Both the position numbers and the translations under genes were made by a program. From contig CM061237.1 of the NCBI GenBank assembly GCA_030848705.1, positions 82,083,910 through 82,147,909 of the forward strand: a stretch of 64,000 bases of DNA. Reading direction: 5' to 3'. Positions 1 to 11,052 of this stretch are shown here, in pieces (position 1 is the stretch's first letter; every line of letters begins with the position of its first letter). The notes beneath the pieces are model-generated. The model was not told the DNA's origin, searched no databases, and saw nothing but the letters and a program-made list of their open reading frames with translations. This stretch comes from Heracleum sosnowskyi. Its lineage: Eukaryota; Streptophyta; Magnoliopsida; Apiales; Apiaceae.

Positions 1-1349
1 TTCACTTTCCAGAAAATTTAAATAAACCAAAACTATTTTTCACTTAAATTTAAATAATTATTTCTAATTAATCAAACTTTAACAAAATTACCCCTTTTCT
101 TTTCGAATTAAAACACACTAACCAAAAACAAATGCTTAGATTTAGAACTCTGACTATAAATTGATAATTGTTTAGTGAGTTTAAATCTTAAGAACTCTAT
201 TGATAAATCAACAGAGTACTAAAATTATTGATAATTATCAAAGTAACAAAGCTCTATTGTTTCTCCCTTTCTCTCTCGATGGATTTATCTTAAGAATTCA
301 ACAAAACAGTATACAGTGATTTCTCTATTTGAAAAGAAATGACTGCAGTAAAAGGAATTGTTAATGTAAAACAATCAGTAAATCAATCAAGAAAGTATCG
401 AGAGTATTGTTCTTGGTAGTGTATGTATTGTAAGTATTGTAAGTATATAAATCCTTTAGCTTTTCTTAGATCGGTAAAACAATGAAAAGAAAGAAAAACT
501 AAGGCATTGTTATATACGTTTTAAAACTGTCAGGGGTAAACTTGTCATTCAATGTTCGGTAGATTTTAAAGTGAACTGTCGATAGTTTTTCTGTGAGGGC
601 AAAAATGTCAACTACACCTCGATAGTTTTTCAAAAACTATCGAAGTGTTTGAAATGTGAATTTAAAACGTTTATCAGAAAAACTATCGAAGTCTCTTTCT
701 TTGTAAAACCAAAAAACTATCGAAGGTTTTTAGAAAACTATTGAGAATTTAAAAATTACTTTAGTTAAATTCAATTCGATACTTTTTCTATTTAATATCA
801 AAAACTATCGAAACTTGTTTTCGATGGTTTTTCTTTTCCTATTTAAAAACTATCGAATTTTGACTTCGATGGTTTTTGCTTCTGTTCAATTTTTAAAACC
901 TGTTCATGGTTCAAAAATCAAACTTTTTATTTCCTGTCAAGTTTTATTTTGAATAAATCTTTTAAAATTTACCAAAATCAATTGTTAATAGAAAATTCAC
1001 AATTTTCTTAGAATAAAATCAACTAAATATCATTAAATGATATTAATTAATTAAAATCCAATAAATTATGCTGCATTAATCTAAAATGTTAAAAACAAAG
1101 TAAATTAATTCAAATTAAATAGATGCTTCAATATTTAGAACAAATATTAGCACCTAAATAATTTTTAGAATTAATAACCAATTTAAATGTCAGAAGATAT
1201 ATCATCCATAATTATGACATAAAATTAGTACAAAAATCCTAACTACGAGAATTGCTCCAGAAAATAAATTCATGAGTCCTAAGGATATAGAAATTCTTAA
1301 ACTCATTTATTCACTAGGACTATCTGCAGTTATTGACTTCTAATCAAAA
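1..1349 (-). repeat. Copia A 3' noncoding region with iterated TTCGATAGTTTT motif
   Basis: AT-rich DNA between the end of A pol (stop at 1350-1352) and the unseen 3' LTR. It has no credible ORF. About a dozen copies of the 10-12 nt motif TTCGATAGTTTT, its complement AAAACTATCGAA or the one-base variant TTCGATGGTTTT lie between about 570 and 880, often as inverted pairs only a few bases apart. The corresponding region of element B (63173-64000) has the same architecture, so the cluster is a family trait. Confidence 0.75.
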
Positions 1350-2006
1350 TCAATTAGAAAGATTTAACATCCCAAGTTCACCAACCAGCTTTGAAAAAGT
1401 GGATTCGTCAAGCGGTTTAGTAAAGCTATCTGCAATTTGTTCCTTTGTGGGTACAAAATGTAACTCCACAGTTCCATTCATGACATGATCTCAGATAAAA
1501 TGATATCTGATATCGATGTGCTTCGTCCTCGAGTGTTGCACTGGGTTGTTACAGATTGTTATGGCACTTGTGTTGTCGCAAAATATTGGAATCTTTGTCA
1601 ACAAAAGCCCATAGTCACGGAGTTGGTTTCTCATCCACAAGATCTGAGCACAGTAGCTACCAGCAACAATGTATTCAGCCTCAGCTGTTGATGTGGACAC
1701 TGAATGCTGCTTCTTGCTATACCAGGAAACTAACCTTCTTCCAAGAAACTGACAGCTTCCTGAAGTACTCTTCCGATCAATCTTACAACCTGCAAAATCA
1801 GAGTCTGTGTATCCAATAAGATCAAATCCTGTATCTTTAGGGTACCAAATTCCAAGATTTGGGATCCCCTTAAGATATCTAAATATTCGCTTAACAGCTA
1901 TTAGATGAGATTCTTTAGGATCAGACTGAAACCTAGCACACAAGCATGTTGCAAACATTATATCTGGTCTACTTGCAGTGAGATAAAGTAATGAGCCTAT
2001 CATACC
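1350..2006 (-). pseudogene. Copia A RT C-terminus and RNase H (3' fragment of pol)
   Basis: The minus-strand translation shows the C-terminal copia RT segment (SLLYLTASRPDIMFATCLCA) and the RNase H landmarks DSDFAGCKIDRKSTSG, STAEAEYI and CDNTSAI, followed by SRTKHIDIRYHFI. An in-frame stop at 1491-1493 sits where the B copy has an Arg codon, so CGA appears to have become TGA. Coding similarity continues beyond it to a natural stop at 1350-1352. The other half of pol lies beyond G1 at 14339 onward; after removal of G1 and one ATACC the two parts join at the same codon as in B. Confidence 0.88.
2002..2006. other. G1 target-site duplication, left copy (ATACC)
   Basis: ATACC directly abuts the TGTGACGCCC end of G1 and is repeated at 14334-14338. 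The uninterrupted homologous site in B has one copy. Confidence 0.95.
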
Positions 2007-5000
2007 TGTGACGCCCTCCAAACCCGGGGTACAGATTTGAGGAGTCATCCGACCAACGGAATACTATTTAACACATGCATAATATATATAAAGACACAAT
2101 TACCCCTTGACCAAGACCGCATCCAGATTATGGCAATGAACACAAGCTACTACAATCTTTTATTATTACAAACCAGTTTTATCAGAGTTATTACATCACA
2201 ACTAAAGTTCAAATCTAGACATTAAATCTAGAAAAGCAAAACAACAACTACCCTGCCAATAACAGTGACTCGAGGGGCTCTCCTGACTGCTGGTGAACTA
2301 TCGGTCACGCTATGCCAACTCATACTCTCGCTTCACTGGAATAGGGTTAGAAAACAACAAGCAAGAGTGAGCCAAAATTGCTCAGCAAACATCAACGAAT
2401 CATTTCTATCACAGTTGTAAGGATATGAATTTAAGATATCAGAATCAACAATATTTAGCTAACACATGCTTTGTATCAATAATGATTGAAGTAAAGAATT
2501 AGAATTTGGCTTATACATTTTATTCAAATCAAAGGTTGTGCTGCTGGCCAGCCACGCATCAACCCCGGACTAGCTCATGTCATAGTCCTCTACTGGATCC
2601 CAGGCCAATCTGGGCCTTAAGTTATTCCGACCAATTACTGGTCCATTTTTAAAAACACATGCCAATTCTATAATAGGGTATAAACAATAACATGCTCAAT
2701 AAGATAAACTGAATGTATAGTAATTTCAAAAGAGCTTCAACTGTTCAGTATCAACGAAGATCGAGAAAGGATCATGGAGTAGTTTCAATGGTACAGTGTA
2801 CTCATTTAATAAGGTAATCAATATTGGTAATCGTTAATCAATAACCGTAATTGGTAGTCAAGATGGAAGTCAAATAATCAAAGGTTGTCAATGATAATCA
2901 AAGGATGATAAATAGCAACAATAGGTGGTAAACAATAATCAAGTAAATTGGAAATAAGGGTTTCCGATGCAGATCAAATCAAAGAATCAAGAATTTCTAA
3001 GGAAATGGAATCAGTTGTCCAAATGCGGTTAAAAGATGGATAATTTGAATTGTTCTGGGGATAACGGTATTCAAGTAATCAAGACAATAATAATTTTTAT
3101 CACAAGTAAAGGCACAGATACTTGCCTGGTCTAAGCTGCTGTCGGATCGACTCTGCTCACTCTACTTTCCCCTTTCCCTTGCTCCGGGAACTCGATTCTA
3201 TAATTAAACAACTCATTACAATAAGTCTAACTATTCTCGTTCTACTCTCGACACTTATTCAATCAATAATCACATTTAAACAAGTAACCGGGTACGTATC
3301 GGACGTCCGGTATAATTTACGATATTTAAAACTCAGATATTTGCCCTAGCACGGGCATATACAGACTATAAAACACAACACACAATTAATATGAACCATA
3401 TTGCACTTATAAATATTTTTAAAACATCGTCTGAAACTCATTTGAATTTTTAATAAGTCATTACTAATTTTTAAATCAAAAATCGGATTTTTAAATCCAA
3501 TATAAACATTTAAATGAAAATAAATCAATTAATAAAATTAATTGACACTCTTTAAATGCTCAAACTATTTTTAAATAAATAAATAGGCTTGAAAATAATT
3601 AAACTGAATTTTTAATTAATTAAATCTAATTAATAATTAATTTTTAAGAATTAATTGATTAAAAGAATTAACCAATTAATTAATAAATTAATTATTAATT
3701 AAAAATAATTAAAATAATTAAGTTTAATCAATTTTCGGATTTAAAATAATAAATATAATTTATCAGAATTTTTCTAATATTAAAATATATTTTTAAAATA
3801 AAAATATGAATTTTTAAAGTTTTTAAACTATTTTCGAATTAAATTTAAAAATAAAATTCAAAAACAGTTTTCTGAAAATGAATTAGGGTTTTGAAGATTG
3901 AAACCGGGTCGAAAAATCGGGTAAACGGGTCGGGAAGAACGAATCCGGGTCACCAAGAACAACCCGCCGGAATCTGGGTTTTCCAGAATCCGGCCGGCGT
4001 CCGGTGGCCGGACTTCGCCGTTTCCGATCAAAACAAAACCAAACCATAGGGCTTTTGTTCGCTTTTGCAAGACAAACACAACCCACATACACACACATCT
4101 GTCCCATGCCGGAATCGTGCCCAGAATTCATTCAAAGAACTCGCCGGCGACGACCTCGGCCGGAAACCCGATCTACTTAAATCCTACATGAAACTCAAAG
4201 ATTAATATACCAAAATAAAGCTTATAACTCATACAATCAAAGCCCTTTATCAAAAACAATGTCAGATCAATATCAAGAACGTACGAATCGAAAGAAGAAA
4301 TCGGGTCAAAACCCGAAAATCAAACCCGACTAATTTGAACTTAAACATGAAATTAAAGCATGGATTCTTGCTAATTAGAATCCTAGGAACATGTTAGAAG
4401 CAACCAATTGAACGGAGAATCAACAGAATGAAAATCCCCAAATTAATTAAGAACCCTAATTTTAATTCGAAACTTGTAAAATCAATATAAAATCGAATAC
4501 TTACCAGATGATGATGAGGTTGGAAGATTCTGAAACTAGATTTTTGGGGCTTTGATTTGAGTATAAGAACTTCAAATTTGGACTTCAATAACCCTTAGAA
4601 CGAATTGATTGAAGATCAAGAACACAAAATAATTTTTGGGAATTTCGAATATTTTTGAGTAATTTCTGAAGAATTGCTAGGGTTATGAAGTCTGATTGGT
4701 CTTTTTATATTTCTGGAAAAATAATACCCCAAATAACATTTTTGGATCGATATTGATTCGTTAGATCGTTTAAAAACCCTAATTAGGTCAAAAACACGTT
4801 TTACTAAAAATAAGGGGTTAAAAAGGTTGATGATTATCCAAATTGATATATATCATTATATAACTAATGCTCAAGAATACTAGGGCTATAACAACTTCAA
4901 TATTGATATAGAACGATAAATCCGTCCCCTTAAGCATTTAGGGTTCGGAACGATTTTTCCTTTTTCGGATCAAAAATTGAAATTAATTTGCAGAATCAAA

Positions 5001-5287
5001 TAGGTAGGGTTAAATAGAATCCCATAACCCTTTCGATAACGATTCGAATACGAAAGACGAAGAATTAAAAATGAATGTACGAAATTTCAACGGGGCTCTT
5101 GAATTATCAAAACGGCTCAAATTTGAAGAAAATTCCAAATGACGAAATTTTTGAAAGGGGCTTCCGACTCACCATTTAGCACATAATCACACACTAAATA
5201 TCATATAATAATATTCCAATATTCCAACATAAATATTTTAGATTAAATATATCATTTAATCAAATAATAAAATTCACGGATATTACA
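2007..5287 (-). repeat. G1 3' LTR
   Basis: Begins TGTGACGCCC and ends GGATATTACA on the plus strand. It is the same length as the 5' LTR. It includes a very AT-rich block (about 3540-3850) and a GC-rich island (about 3895-4170). The gag-pol frame ends inside it at 5252. Confidence 0.95.
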
Positions 5288-8200
5288 TCCTTCCCCCCTT
5301 AATAGGATTCTGTCCTCAGAATCAGATAAAGGAAACAACTGGGGATACTTCTCTAACATCTCACTCTCTAACTCCCAGGTAGACTCTTCTACTTTAGGAT
5401 TCCTCCACAAAACTCTCACTAACGCTACTGTCTTATTCCTTAGTACTTTCTCCTTATGATCCACTATCTGAATTGGTCGTTCTACATATGATAAATCTGC
5501 CTGGACCTCTATTGGTTCATACTCTATTACATGATTCGAATCTGGTCGATACTTCTTAAGAATAGATACATGAAATACATTATGAACGTGCTGCATATAC
5601 GGTGGCAATGCCAACTCGTAAGCTACCTCGCCTACCTTCTTCAAAATCTCAAACGGCCCAACATATCTCGGACTCAACTTCCCTTTCTTTCCAAATCTAA
5701 CTAATCCTTTCCATGGGGAAACTTTTAGTAACACTTGCTCTCCTTCCTCGAATCCCACATCCTTTCTGGCTAGATCCGCATACCTTTTCTGTCGATCTTG
5801 AGCTGTTATCAATCTTCTCTGAATCAATTGAATCACTTCTTTTGTTCGTTGTACTAGTTCTGGTCCTATCATTTTCCGTTCACCAACTTCTTCCCAATAT
5901 ACTGGAGATCGACACTTTCGTCCATACAAAGCTTCGTAAGGTGGCATTCCGATGCTCGCGTGAAAACTATTATTATATGAAAATTCCACCAAGGGTAGAT
6001 GATCGTCCCAACTGCCTTCAAAATCAAGTGCACATGTCCTAAGCATATCTTCAATAGTCTGAATTGTCCTTTCGCTTTGACCGTCCGTCTGCGGATGATA
6101 AGCCGTACTCATTCTCAACTCGGTGCCCAAACACTCTTGAAAACTCCTCCAAAATCTTGAATTGAATCGAGGGTCTCTATCAGACACTATCGATACTGGA
6201 GCTCCATGTCGTACTACGATTTCTTTTATGTAAATATGAACTAACTTATCCAGCGAGAATCTCTCGTTAATCGGAAGAAAATGCGCAGATTTCGTCAATC
6301 GATCCACGACAACCCAGATGGCATCATGGTTAGCTTTTGTTCTAGGCAATCCTACTACAAAGTCCATCGCAATGTGTTCCCACTTCCATTCGGGAATCTC
6401 CAATGGTTGAAGTAATCCACTTGGTCTCTGATGTTCCGCCTTAACTCTTTGACACGTAAAGCATTTACTTACCCATTCCGCAATCTCTCTCTTCATATCT
6501 GGCCACCAAAAGTTCGTCTTAAGATCTTGATACATCTTCGTACTCCCTGGATGAATTGAATACTTCGAGTTATGTGCTTCGTGCAGAATCTCACTTTTCA
6601 GTTCCGTTACGTTAGGTATCCATATCCGAGAAGCAAATCTCAAGATCCCTTTGTCGTCCGGTTGGCTACATATTTCCTCACCTGTCATTTTACTCACATC
6701 GTCGTTCATAACTTGCTCTTGGCATTTTCGTATCTTCTCCAACAATTCAGGTTGAAACGTCATGGTATAAATCATTTCCGTCGCGTTCTTCGGATTAATT
6801 ACTTCGATTTCTAACTTCTCAAATTCCTTGTATAACTCTTTGGTCATCATTAGTGTGTTTAATCTCTCTTTTCTGCTCAATGCATCTGCTACCACATTTG
6901 CCTTGCCGGGATGATAGTTAATAGAAACGTCGTAGTCCTTGATTAGTTCTAACCATCTTCGTTGCCTCATGTTCAGCTCTTTCTGAGTAAAGATATACTT
7001 CAAACTTTTGTGATCGGTGTAAATTTCACATCTTTCTCCATACAAGTAGTGTCTCCATATCTTCAAAGCAAACACAATAGCTGCTAACTCCAAATCGTGT
7101 GTAGGGTACTTTTGTTCGTGGGGTCTCAACTGTCTTGACGCATAAGCAATCACCTTGTCATGTTGCATAAGTACGCATCCTAATCCTTTATACGACGCAT
7201 CACTATAGATTACGAAATGACCTTGATCGTCTGGTAACATCAATACCGGTGCCGTAGTTAGTCTTTTCTTTAACTCTTGGAAGCCTTCTTCGCACTTTTC
7301 GTTCCATATGAATCGCTCGCTTTTCCTTGTCAGCTTGGTCATTGGAGTAGCTATCTTCGCAAAATCTTGCACAAATCTCCGGTAGTATCCGGCTAATCCC
7401 AAGAAACTTCTGACTTCAGTCGGTGTCCTTGGTCTCTCCCAATCTTTCACTGCCTCTATCTTTGCTGGGTCCACTTTGATGCCTTCGCTGCTCACCACGT
7501 GTCCTAAGAAATGAACTTCTTTCAACCAGAATTCACACTTGGAAAACTTCGCGTATAGTCCTTCTTGTCTCAACGTTTCTAACACAATTCGCAACTGGTC
7601 TGCATGCTCTTCTTCTGTCCTCGAGTATATCAAGATGTCGTCGATGAATACCACTACAAACTTGTCCAAATATCTCTTGAAAATCCTGTTCATTAGATCC
7701 ATAAAAGCTGCGGGTGCATTCGTTAGTCCAAACGCCATTACTAAAAATTCATAGTGCCCATACCTTGTTCGAAAGGCTGTCTTCGGTATGTCGTCTGGTC
7801 TAATCTTCAATTGGTGATATCCTGACCGTAGGTCGATCTTTGAAAAATGTACCGCTCCCTTCAGCTGGTCAAACAGATCATCTATTCGAGGTAACGGATA
7901 CTTGTTCTTAATGGTCAGCTTGTTCAACTCCCGATAGTCTATACACAATCTCATGCTTCCATCCTTTTTCTTGACAAACAGTACTGGTGCTCCCCACGGT
8001 GAAACGCTGGGTCTAATAATTCCTTTTTCTAGCAAATCTTGCAGTTGATCAGCCAATTCCTTCATCTCCACTGGTGCCATTCTGTAAGGGGCCTTCGATA
8101 CTGGCTCCGCGCCTGGTACTAAGTCTATCGCAAATTCAATCTCTCTATCTGGAGGTAAACCTGGTAATTCTTCCGGAAAAACATCTGGAAACTCATTTAC

Positions 8201-9940
8201 GACTGGAATATCTTCTAACTTAGAAACTTCCTTATCTATATCTATCACATAAGCTAGATACGCCTCACAACCTTGCCTTAATAACCTCTTAGCCTGAATC
8301 ATTGTCAGGAACCTCTTTCTTTGTTTCTCTCCTCTAAATATTATCTCTTTCTTTTCTAGGGTAATCAAAGTAACCCTCTTATTCTTACAATCAATACTTG
8401 CATCATGCTCAGTCAACCAATCCATCCCTAATATCACATCAAATTCACCTAACTTAAAAGGTAACAAGTCAACATAAAAACGATTTCCCAAAATCTCTAT
8501 CTCACAACGGGGATAATATGAACTGACCGCGATACGATCCTGATTAGCTATCTCTATAGTCAACACTCCACTTAAAGGTTTCGTTACGCAATTCAATCTA
8601 CGAGCAAACGTCTCAGAAATAAAAGACTTCGTCGCTCCCGAATCTATTAACACTTGTGCAGGAATAGAATTTACTAGAAGTGTACCTGCCACCACGTCGG
8701 AATCTCTCACTGCTTCTCCCATTGACATATTGTAGGTCCTGGCTAACGGCTGGACGTTAACAACTGGGGGTGCTTCAATTGCCCGAATCATATTGTTCAC
8801 GGTTGCTGGTGCTCTGCAGTCCTTAATCACGTGACCTGGTTTCTTACACCGATGACACACGATGCCTATCTTGCAATCCCGGGAATAATGTCCCTTCTGA
8901 TTGCATTTAAAGCATGTGACATTCAATCGATGGCATATCCCTAGATGTCGCTTCCCGCATGTCTTGCATTCTGGTAGTGGGGGTCTAGAAAGTCCCTGCT
9001 GACTGCCGGTTAGTAGACGGTTATCTTGTCCTACGCTTCCGGTGTCTGGTTTCCTAAAACTTGTATTCCTTTCGTGCTGAAATCCCAGCTTCTTATTTGC
9101 TTGCCCTTGAAAACTTCCCTGCTGCTGTCCCTTATCGGGTATCCCTGCTTTCCTTTTCTTGTTCTCCCTCTCTTTCATGTAAGAATCACTCTCTGCCTCT
9201 GCAATCATTGCCTTTTGGACCACCGCTGCATAGGTGTCCAACTCCAATACAGCTAACTTACTACGAATCCAAGACCTCAGTCCCTGCTGGAACCTCTTGG
9301 CCTTCTTCTTTTCCGTATCCACATAGGTTGGAACAAACCTTGACAACTCCGTAAACCTTGTTTCATATTGGGGCACTGTCATGCTTCCCTGCTTTAATTC
9401 CAAAAACTTCAATTCCATCTGATCTCTCATATAGTCCGGAAAATACCTTTCCAAAAACAACTCTGTGAATCTTGCCCACGTAATCAATCCCTCGGGCTCC
9501 ATAGCCCTACTCGTTTCCCACCAATAACTAGCCTCATTCTTCAGAAAATAGCTTGCATACTCTGTCTTCTTGTCCTCTGTCACCTCTATCAAGGCAAAAG
9601 CCTTTTCCATCTCTTTCAACCATGCCTTAGCCTCTACAGGGTCTGCTGATCCTTTAAATTCTGGAGGTTTTGCTGCCTGGAAAGATTTGAACGTAACTGC
9701 CGGTGCTGCTTGCTGGTGCTGTTGTTGATGCTGCTGATGCTGATGTTGCTGATGCTGTTGCTGCTGTTCTAAGAGCTGTTGCTGAAATGCACGTTGCTGC
9801 TGTGCTAATGCGGCAGTCTGTTGAGTAAGGGTATTTAACAACTGGATTACCATCGGGTCCACACGGCCCGTGGGAGGTGTATTTTGTTGACCTTCTTGGT
9901 CAGAAGTATCAGTTGAACGGGTTTGTCGTCTAGGAGCCAT
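5252..9940 (-). CDS. G1 gag-pol polyprotein (1562 aa), intact
   Basis: One open frame from the ATG at 9938-9940 to a TGA inside the 3' LTR. Visible in order, in approximate residues: Gln/His-rich N-terminus (50-80); retrotransposon gag core (100-230); three Cys/His-rich knuckles around 325-385, including CFKCNQKGHYSRDC and CHRCKKPGHVIKDC; aspartic protease LIDSGATKSF (near 430); RT with FIDDILIYS (near 765); RNase H with SDASYKGLG (near 910); integrase zinc-binding HHCC region ending CFTCQRVK (1130-1170); catalytic integrase core with SDRDPRF (near 1250) and the Glu of DGQSERT (near 1285); and a chromodomain-like tail with VRVLWRNPKVEESTWE (1510-1545). It makes capsid protein and the enzymes for cDNA synthesis and integration. 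All catalytic landmarks are present, unlike in G2. The last residues run through the polypurine tract into the LTR. Confidence 0.96.
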   Translation of the reverse strand: MAPRRQTRSTDTSDQEGQQNTPPTGRVDPMVIQLLNTLTQQTAALAQQQRAFQQQLLEQQQQHQQHQHQQHQQQHQQAAPAVTFKSFQAAKPPEFKGSADPVEAKAWLKEMEKAFALIEVTEDKKTEYASYFLKNEASYWWETSRAMEPEGLITWARFTELFLERYFPDYMRDQMELKFLELKQGSMTVPQYETRFTELSRFVPTYVDTEKKKAKRFQQGLRSWIRSKLAVLELDTYAAVVQKAMIAEAESDSYMKERENKKRKAGIPDKGQQQGSFQGQANKKLGFQHERNTSFRKPDTGSVGQDNRLLTGSQQGLSRPPLPECKTCGKRHLGICHRLNVTCFKCNQKGHYSRDCKIGIVCHRCKKPGHVIKDCRAPATVNNMIRAIEAPPVVNVQPLARTYNMSMGEAVRDSDVVAGTLLVNSIPAQVLIDSGATKSFISETFARRLNCVTKPLSGVLTIEIANQDRIAVSSYYPRCEIEILGNRFYVDLLPFKLGEFDVILGMDWLTEHDASIDCKNKRVTLITLEKKEIIFRGEKQRKRFLTMIQAKRLLRQGCEAYLAYVIDIDKEVSKLEDIPVVNEFPDVFPEELPGLPPDREIEFAIDLVPGAEPVSKAPYRMAPVEMKELADQLQDLLEKGIIRPSVSPWGAPVLFVKKKDGSMRLCIDYRELNKLTIKNKYPLPRIDDLFDQLKGAVHFSKIDLRSGYHQLKIRPDDIPKTAFRTRYGHYEFLVMAFGLTNAPAAFMDLMNRIFKRYLDKFVVVFIDDILIYSRTEEEHADQLRIVLETLRQEGLYAKFSKCEFWLKEVHFLGHVVSSEGIKVDPAKIEAVKDWERPRTPTEVRSFLGLAGYYRRFVQDFAKIATPMTKLTRKSERFIWNEKCEEGFQELKKRLTTAPVLMLPDDQGHFVIYSDASYKGLGCVLMQHDKVIAYASRQLRPHEQKYPTHDLELAAIVFALKIWRHYLYGERCEIYTDHKSLKYIFTQKELNMRQRRWLELIKDYDVSINYHPGKANVVADALSRKERLNTLMMTKELYKEFEKLEIEVINPKNATEMIYTMTFQPELLEKIRKCQEQVMNDDVSKMTGEEICSQPDDKGILRFASRIWIPNVTELKSEILHEAHNSKYSIHPGSTKMYQDLKTNFWWPDMKREIAEWVSKCFTCQRVKAEHQRPSGLLQPLEIPEWKWEHIAMDFVVGLPRTKANHDAIWVVVDRLTKSAHFLPINERFSLDKLVHIYIKEIVVRHGAPVSIVSDRDPRFNSRFWRSFQECLGTELRMSTAYHPQTDGQSERTIQTIEDMLRTCALDFEGSWDDHLPLVEFSYNNSFHASIGMPPYEALYGRKCRSPVYWEEVGERKMIGPELVQRTKEVIQLIQRRLITAQDRQKRYADLARKDVGFEEGEQVLLKVSPWKGLVRFGKKGKLSPRYVGPFEILKKVGEVAYELALPPYMQHVHNVFHVSILKKYRPDSNHVIEYEPIEVQADLSYVERPIQIVDHKEKVLRNKTVALVRVLWRNPKVEESTWELESEMLEKYPQLFPLSDSEDRILLRGEGCNIREFYYLIK
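5288..5302 (-). other. G1 polypurine tract
   Basis: On the minus strand a TTAAGGGGGGAAGGA-type purine run directly abuts the 3' LTR. This is the expected plus-strand primer position. Confidence 0.88.
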
Positions 9941-10358
9941 ATCGCTGATGAATAAACAATAATTGGCTTAATCAAACAGTTCATATAAGAGAAGGAAGGA
10001 TCACAATTGATATCTCGAAGGTTTACAGATCTTCTCAACGGTGTATGGATACACTCGTTGCAATAAGTAGAATAACAGTTATGATGCTGGAAATGAATGA
10101 CAGGGGAATAAATACAGTTCTATAAAAGAGGTTTATCATATATATATAGATAGAGTCAGTACAAGCGTAGAACGCTTCAAAAGAAAATATATCATGGCTG
10201 AACCATAACTGCCGACCAGCAATACAACAACAAAAATGCAACAACAACCCGAGGCGTTCCTATAAGCCCGGTGCACTGCTGATTCTACAATATGCATCTA
10301 TATACTAACTATCTAGAACCATACATCCATGTCACATCTGTCTGCTACCGATACCTGC

Positions 10359-10910
10359 TCACAGATCACCTGCTCCTGCCGGCCATAACGGGGGTCCTGA
10401 AATCTCTGCAATCTCACTCATCGCATAATCCAAAATCTGTCTCATCCCTGCTACTGTCTCTCCCTCTCGACTAGAAGCTAATCCATGCAATCGAGTCTCA
10501 ACCAAAGTCCTCGTAACCCTAAACCTCATCTGAATGTCTCTCATCTGATCTCTAAGTCTGTCTCTCTCTCTGACAGCGGCTGCCTCGATCGAACGAATCC
10601 TACCCATCTCCATAACCTGTCCATAAAGGAAATCCTTATCTCTCCTCACCCTCTGATACACATGGTGTGGAACTGGTGGCTCACATAACTGATACAAAGG
10701 CCCACAAACTGATGCCTGAGATGCTGGTGCTGGGGCTACTTGTCGGAGTGGAATAGGACAAGGTATCTGATCTCTCCTGACTACTGGGTCCTGATGCCTA
10801 AGCTGATATCGCACTGGCCGAGACGGTCCTGCTCTCTCAACGGGTGTAGGTATCTCTGCTATCGTATCCTCGGAAGGGTCTGAGTCTGAACTAGAACTAG
10901 GGGGCTGCAA
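10359..10910 (-). CDS. G1 upstream ORF (ORF1), unknown function, no ATG at its start
   Basis: An open frame of about 183 codons between primer site and gag, in gag orientation. It starts with a Ser/Asp/Pro-rich stretch (QPPSSSSDSDPSED) and has a charged central part (VRERDRLRDQMRDIQMRFRV) that may be helical or coiled coil. I recognise no domain. An in-frame stop lies immediately before a TTG, so there is no ATG start. The bases just upstream read ...TTATAATTGCAG then CCCCCT, which resembles a 3' splice site, so the frame may be a downstream exon; that is inference. G2 keeps the same frame open with about ten amino-acid changes although its gag-pol is broken. Extra ORFs near gag are known in some plant gypsy lineages, but I cannot assign this one. 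Confidence 0.6.
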   Translation of the reverse strand: MQPPSSSSDSDPSEDTIAEIPTPVERAGPSRPVRYQLRHQDPVVRRDQIPCPIPLRQVAPAPASQASVCGPLYQLCEPPVPHHVYQRVRRDKDFLYGQVMEMGRIRSIEAAAVRERDRLRDQMRDIQMRFRVTRTLVETRLHGLASSREGETVAGMRQILDYAMSEIAEISGPPLWPAGAGDL

Positions 10911-11038
10911 TTATAACCACATTTAATTACTACGCGTAATATCCCTAGTTGACCTCCTAATATCCTTACGTGAATTCCTAACTCTCTATGTTATCCTGGA
11001 CCCTAAGTCTTAACTTGTTTCAAATGCCATAACCTGTT

Positions 11039-11050
11039 GCTCTGATACCA
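11039..11050 (-). other. G1 primer-binding site (initiator Met tRNA)
   Basis: Minus-strand TGGTATCAGAGC, complementary to the 3' end of plant initiator Met tRNA, two bases inside the 5' LTR. Confidence 0.93.
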
Positions 11051-11052
11051 AC

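Noticed and set aside
3122..3349. 75-codon frame in each gypsy LTR (also 12168, 43368, 52424)
   Set aside because: Same reason; no homology or start context.
3858..4131. Short frames in the gypsy LTR (78-82 codons), repeated in all four LTRs
   Set aside because: They repeat because the LTR does. No domain, two overlapping frames, composition of a GC-rich island; not supported as genes.
5713..9354. Opposite-strand frames inside G1 gag-pol, and the equivalents in G2
   Set aside because: Shadows of the gag-pol codons; they match in both copies only because gag-pol does.
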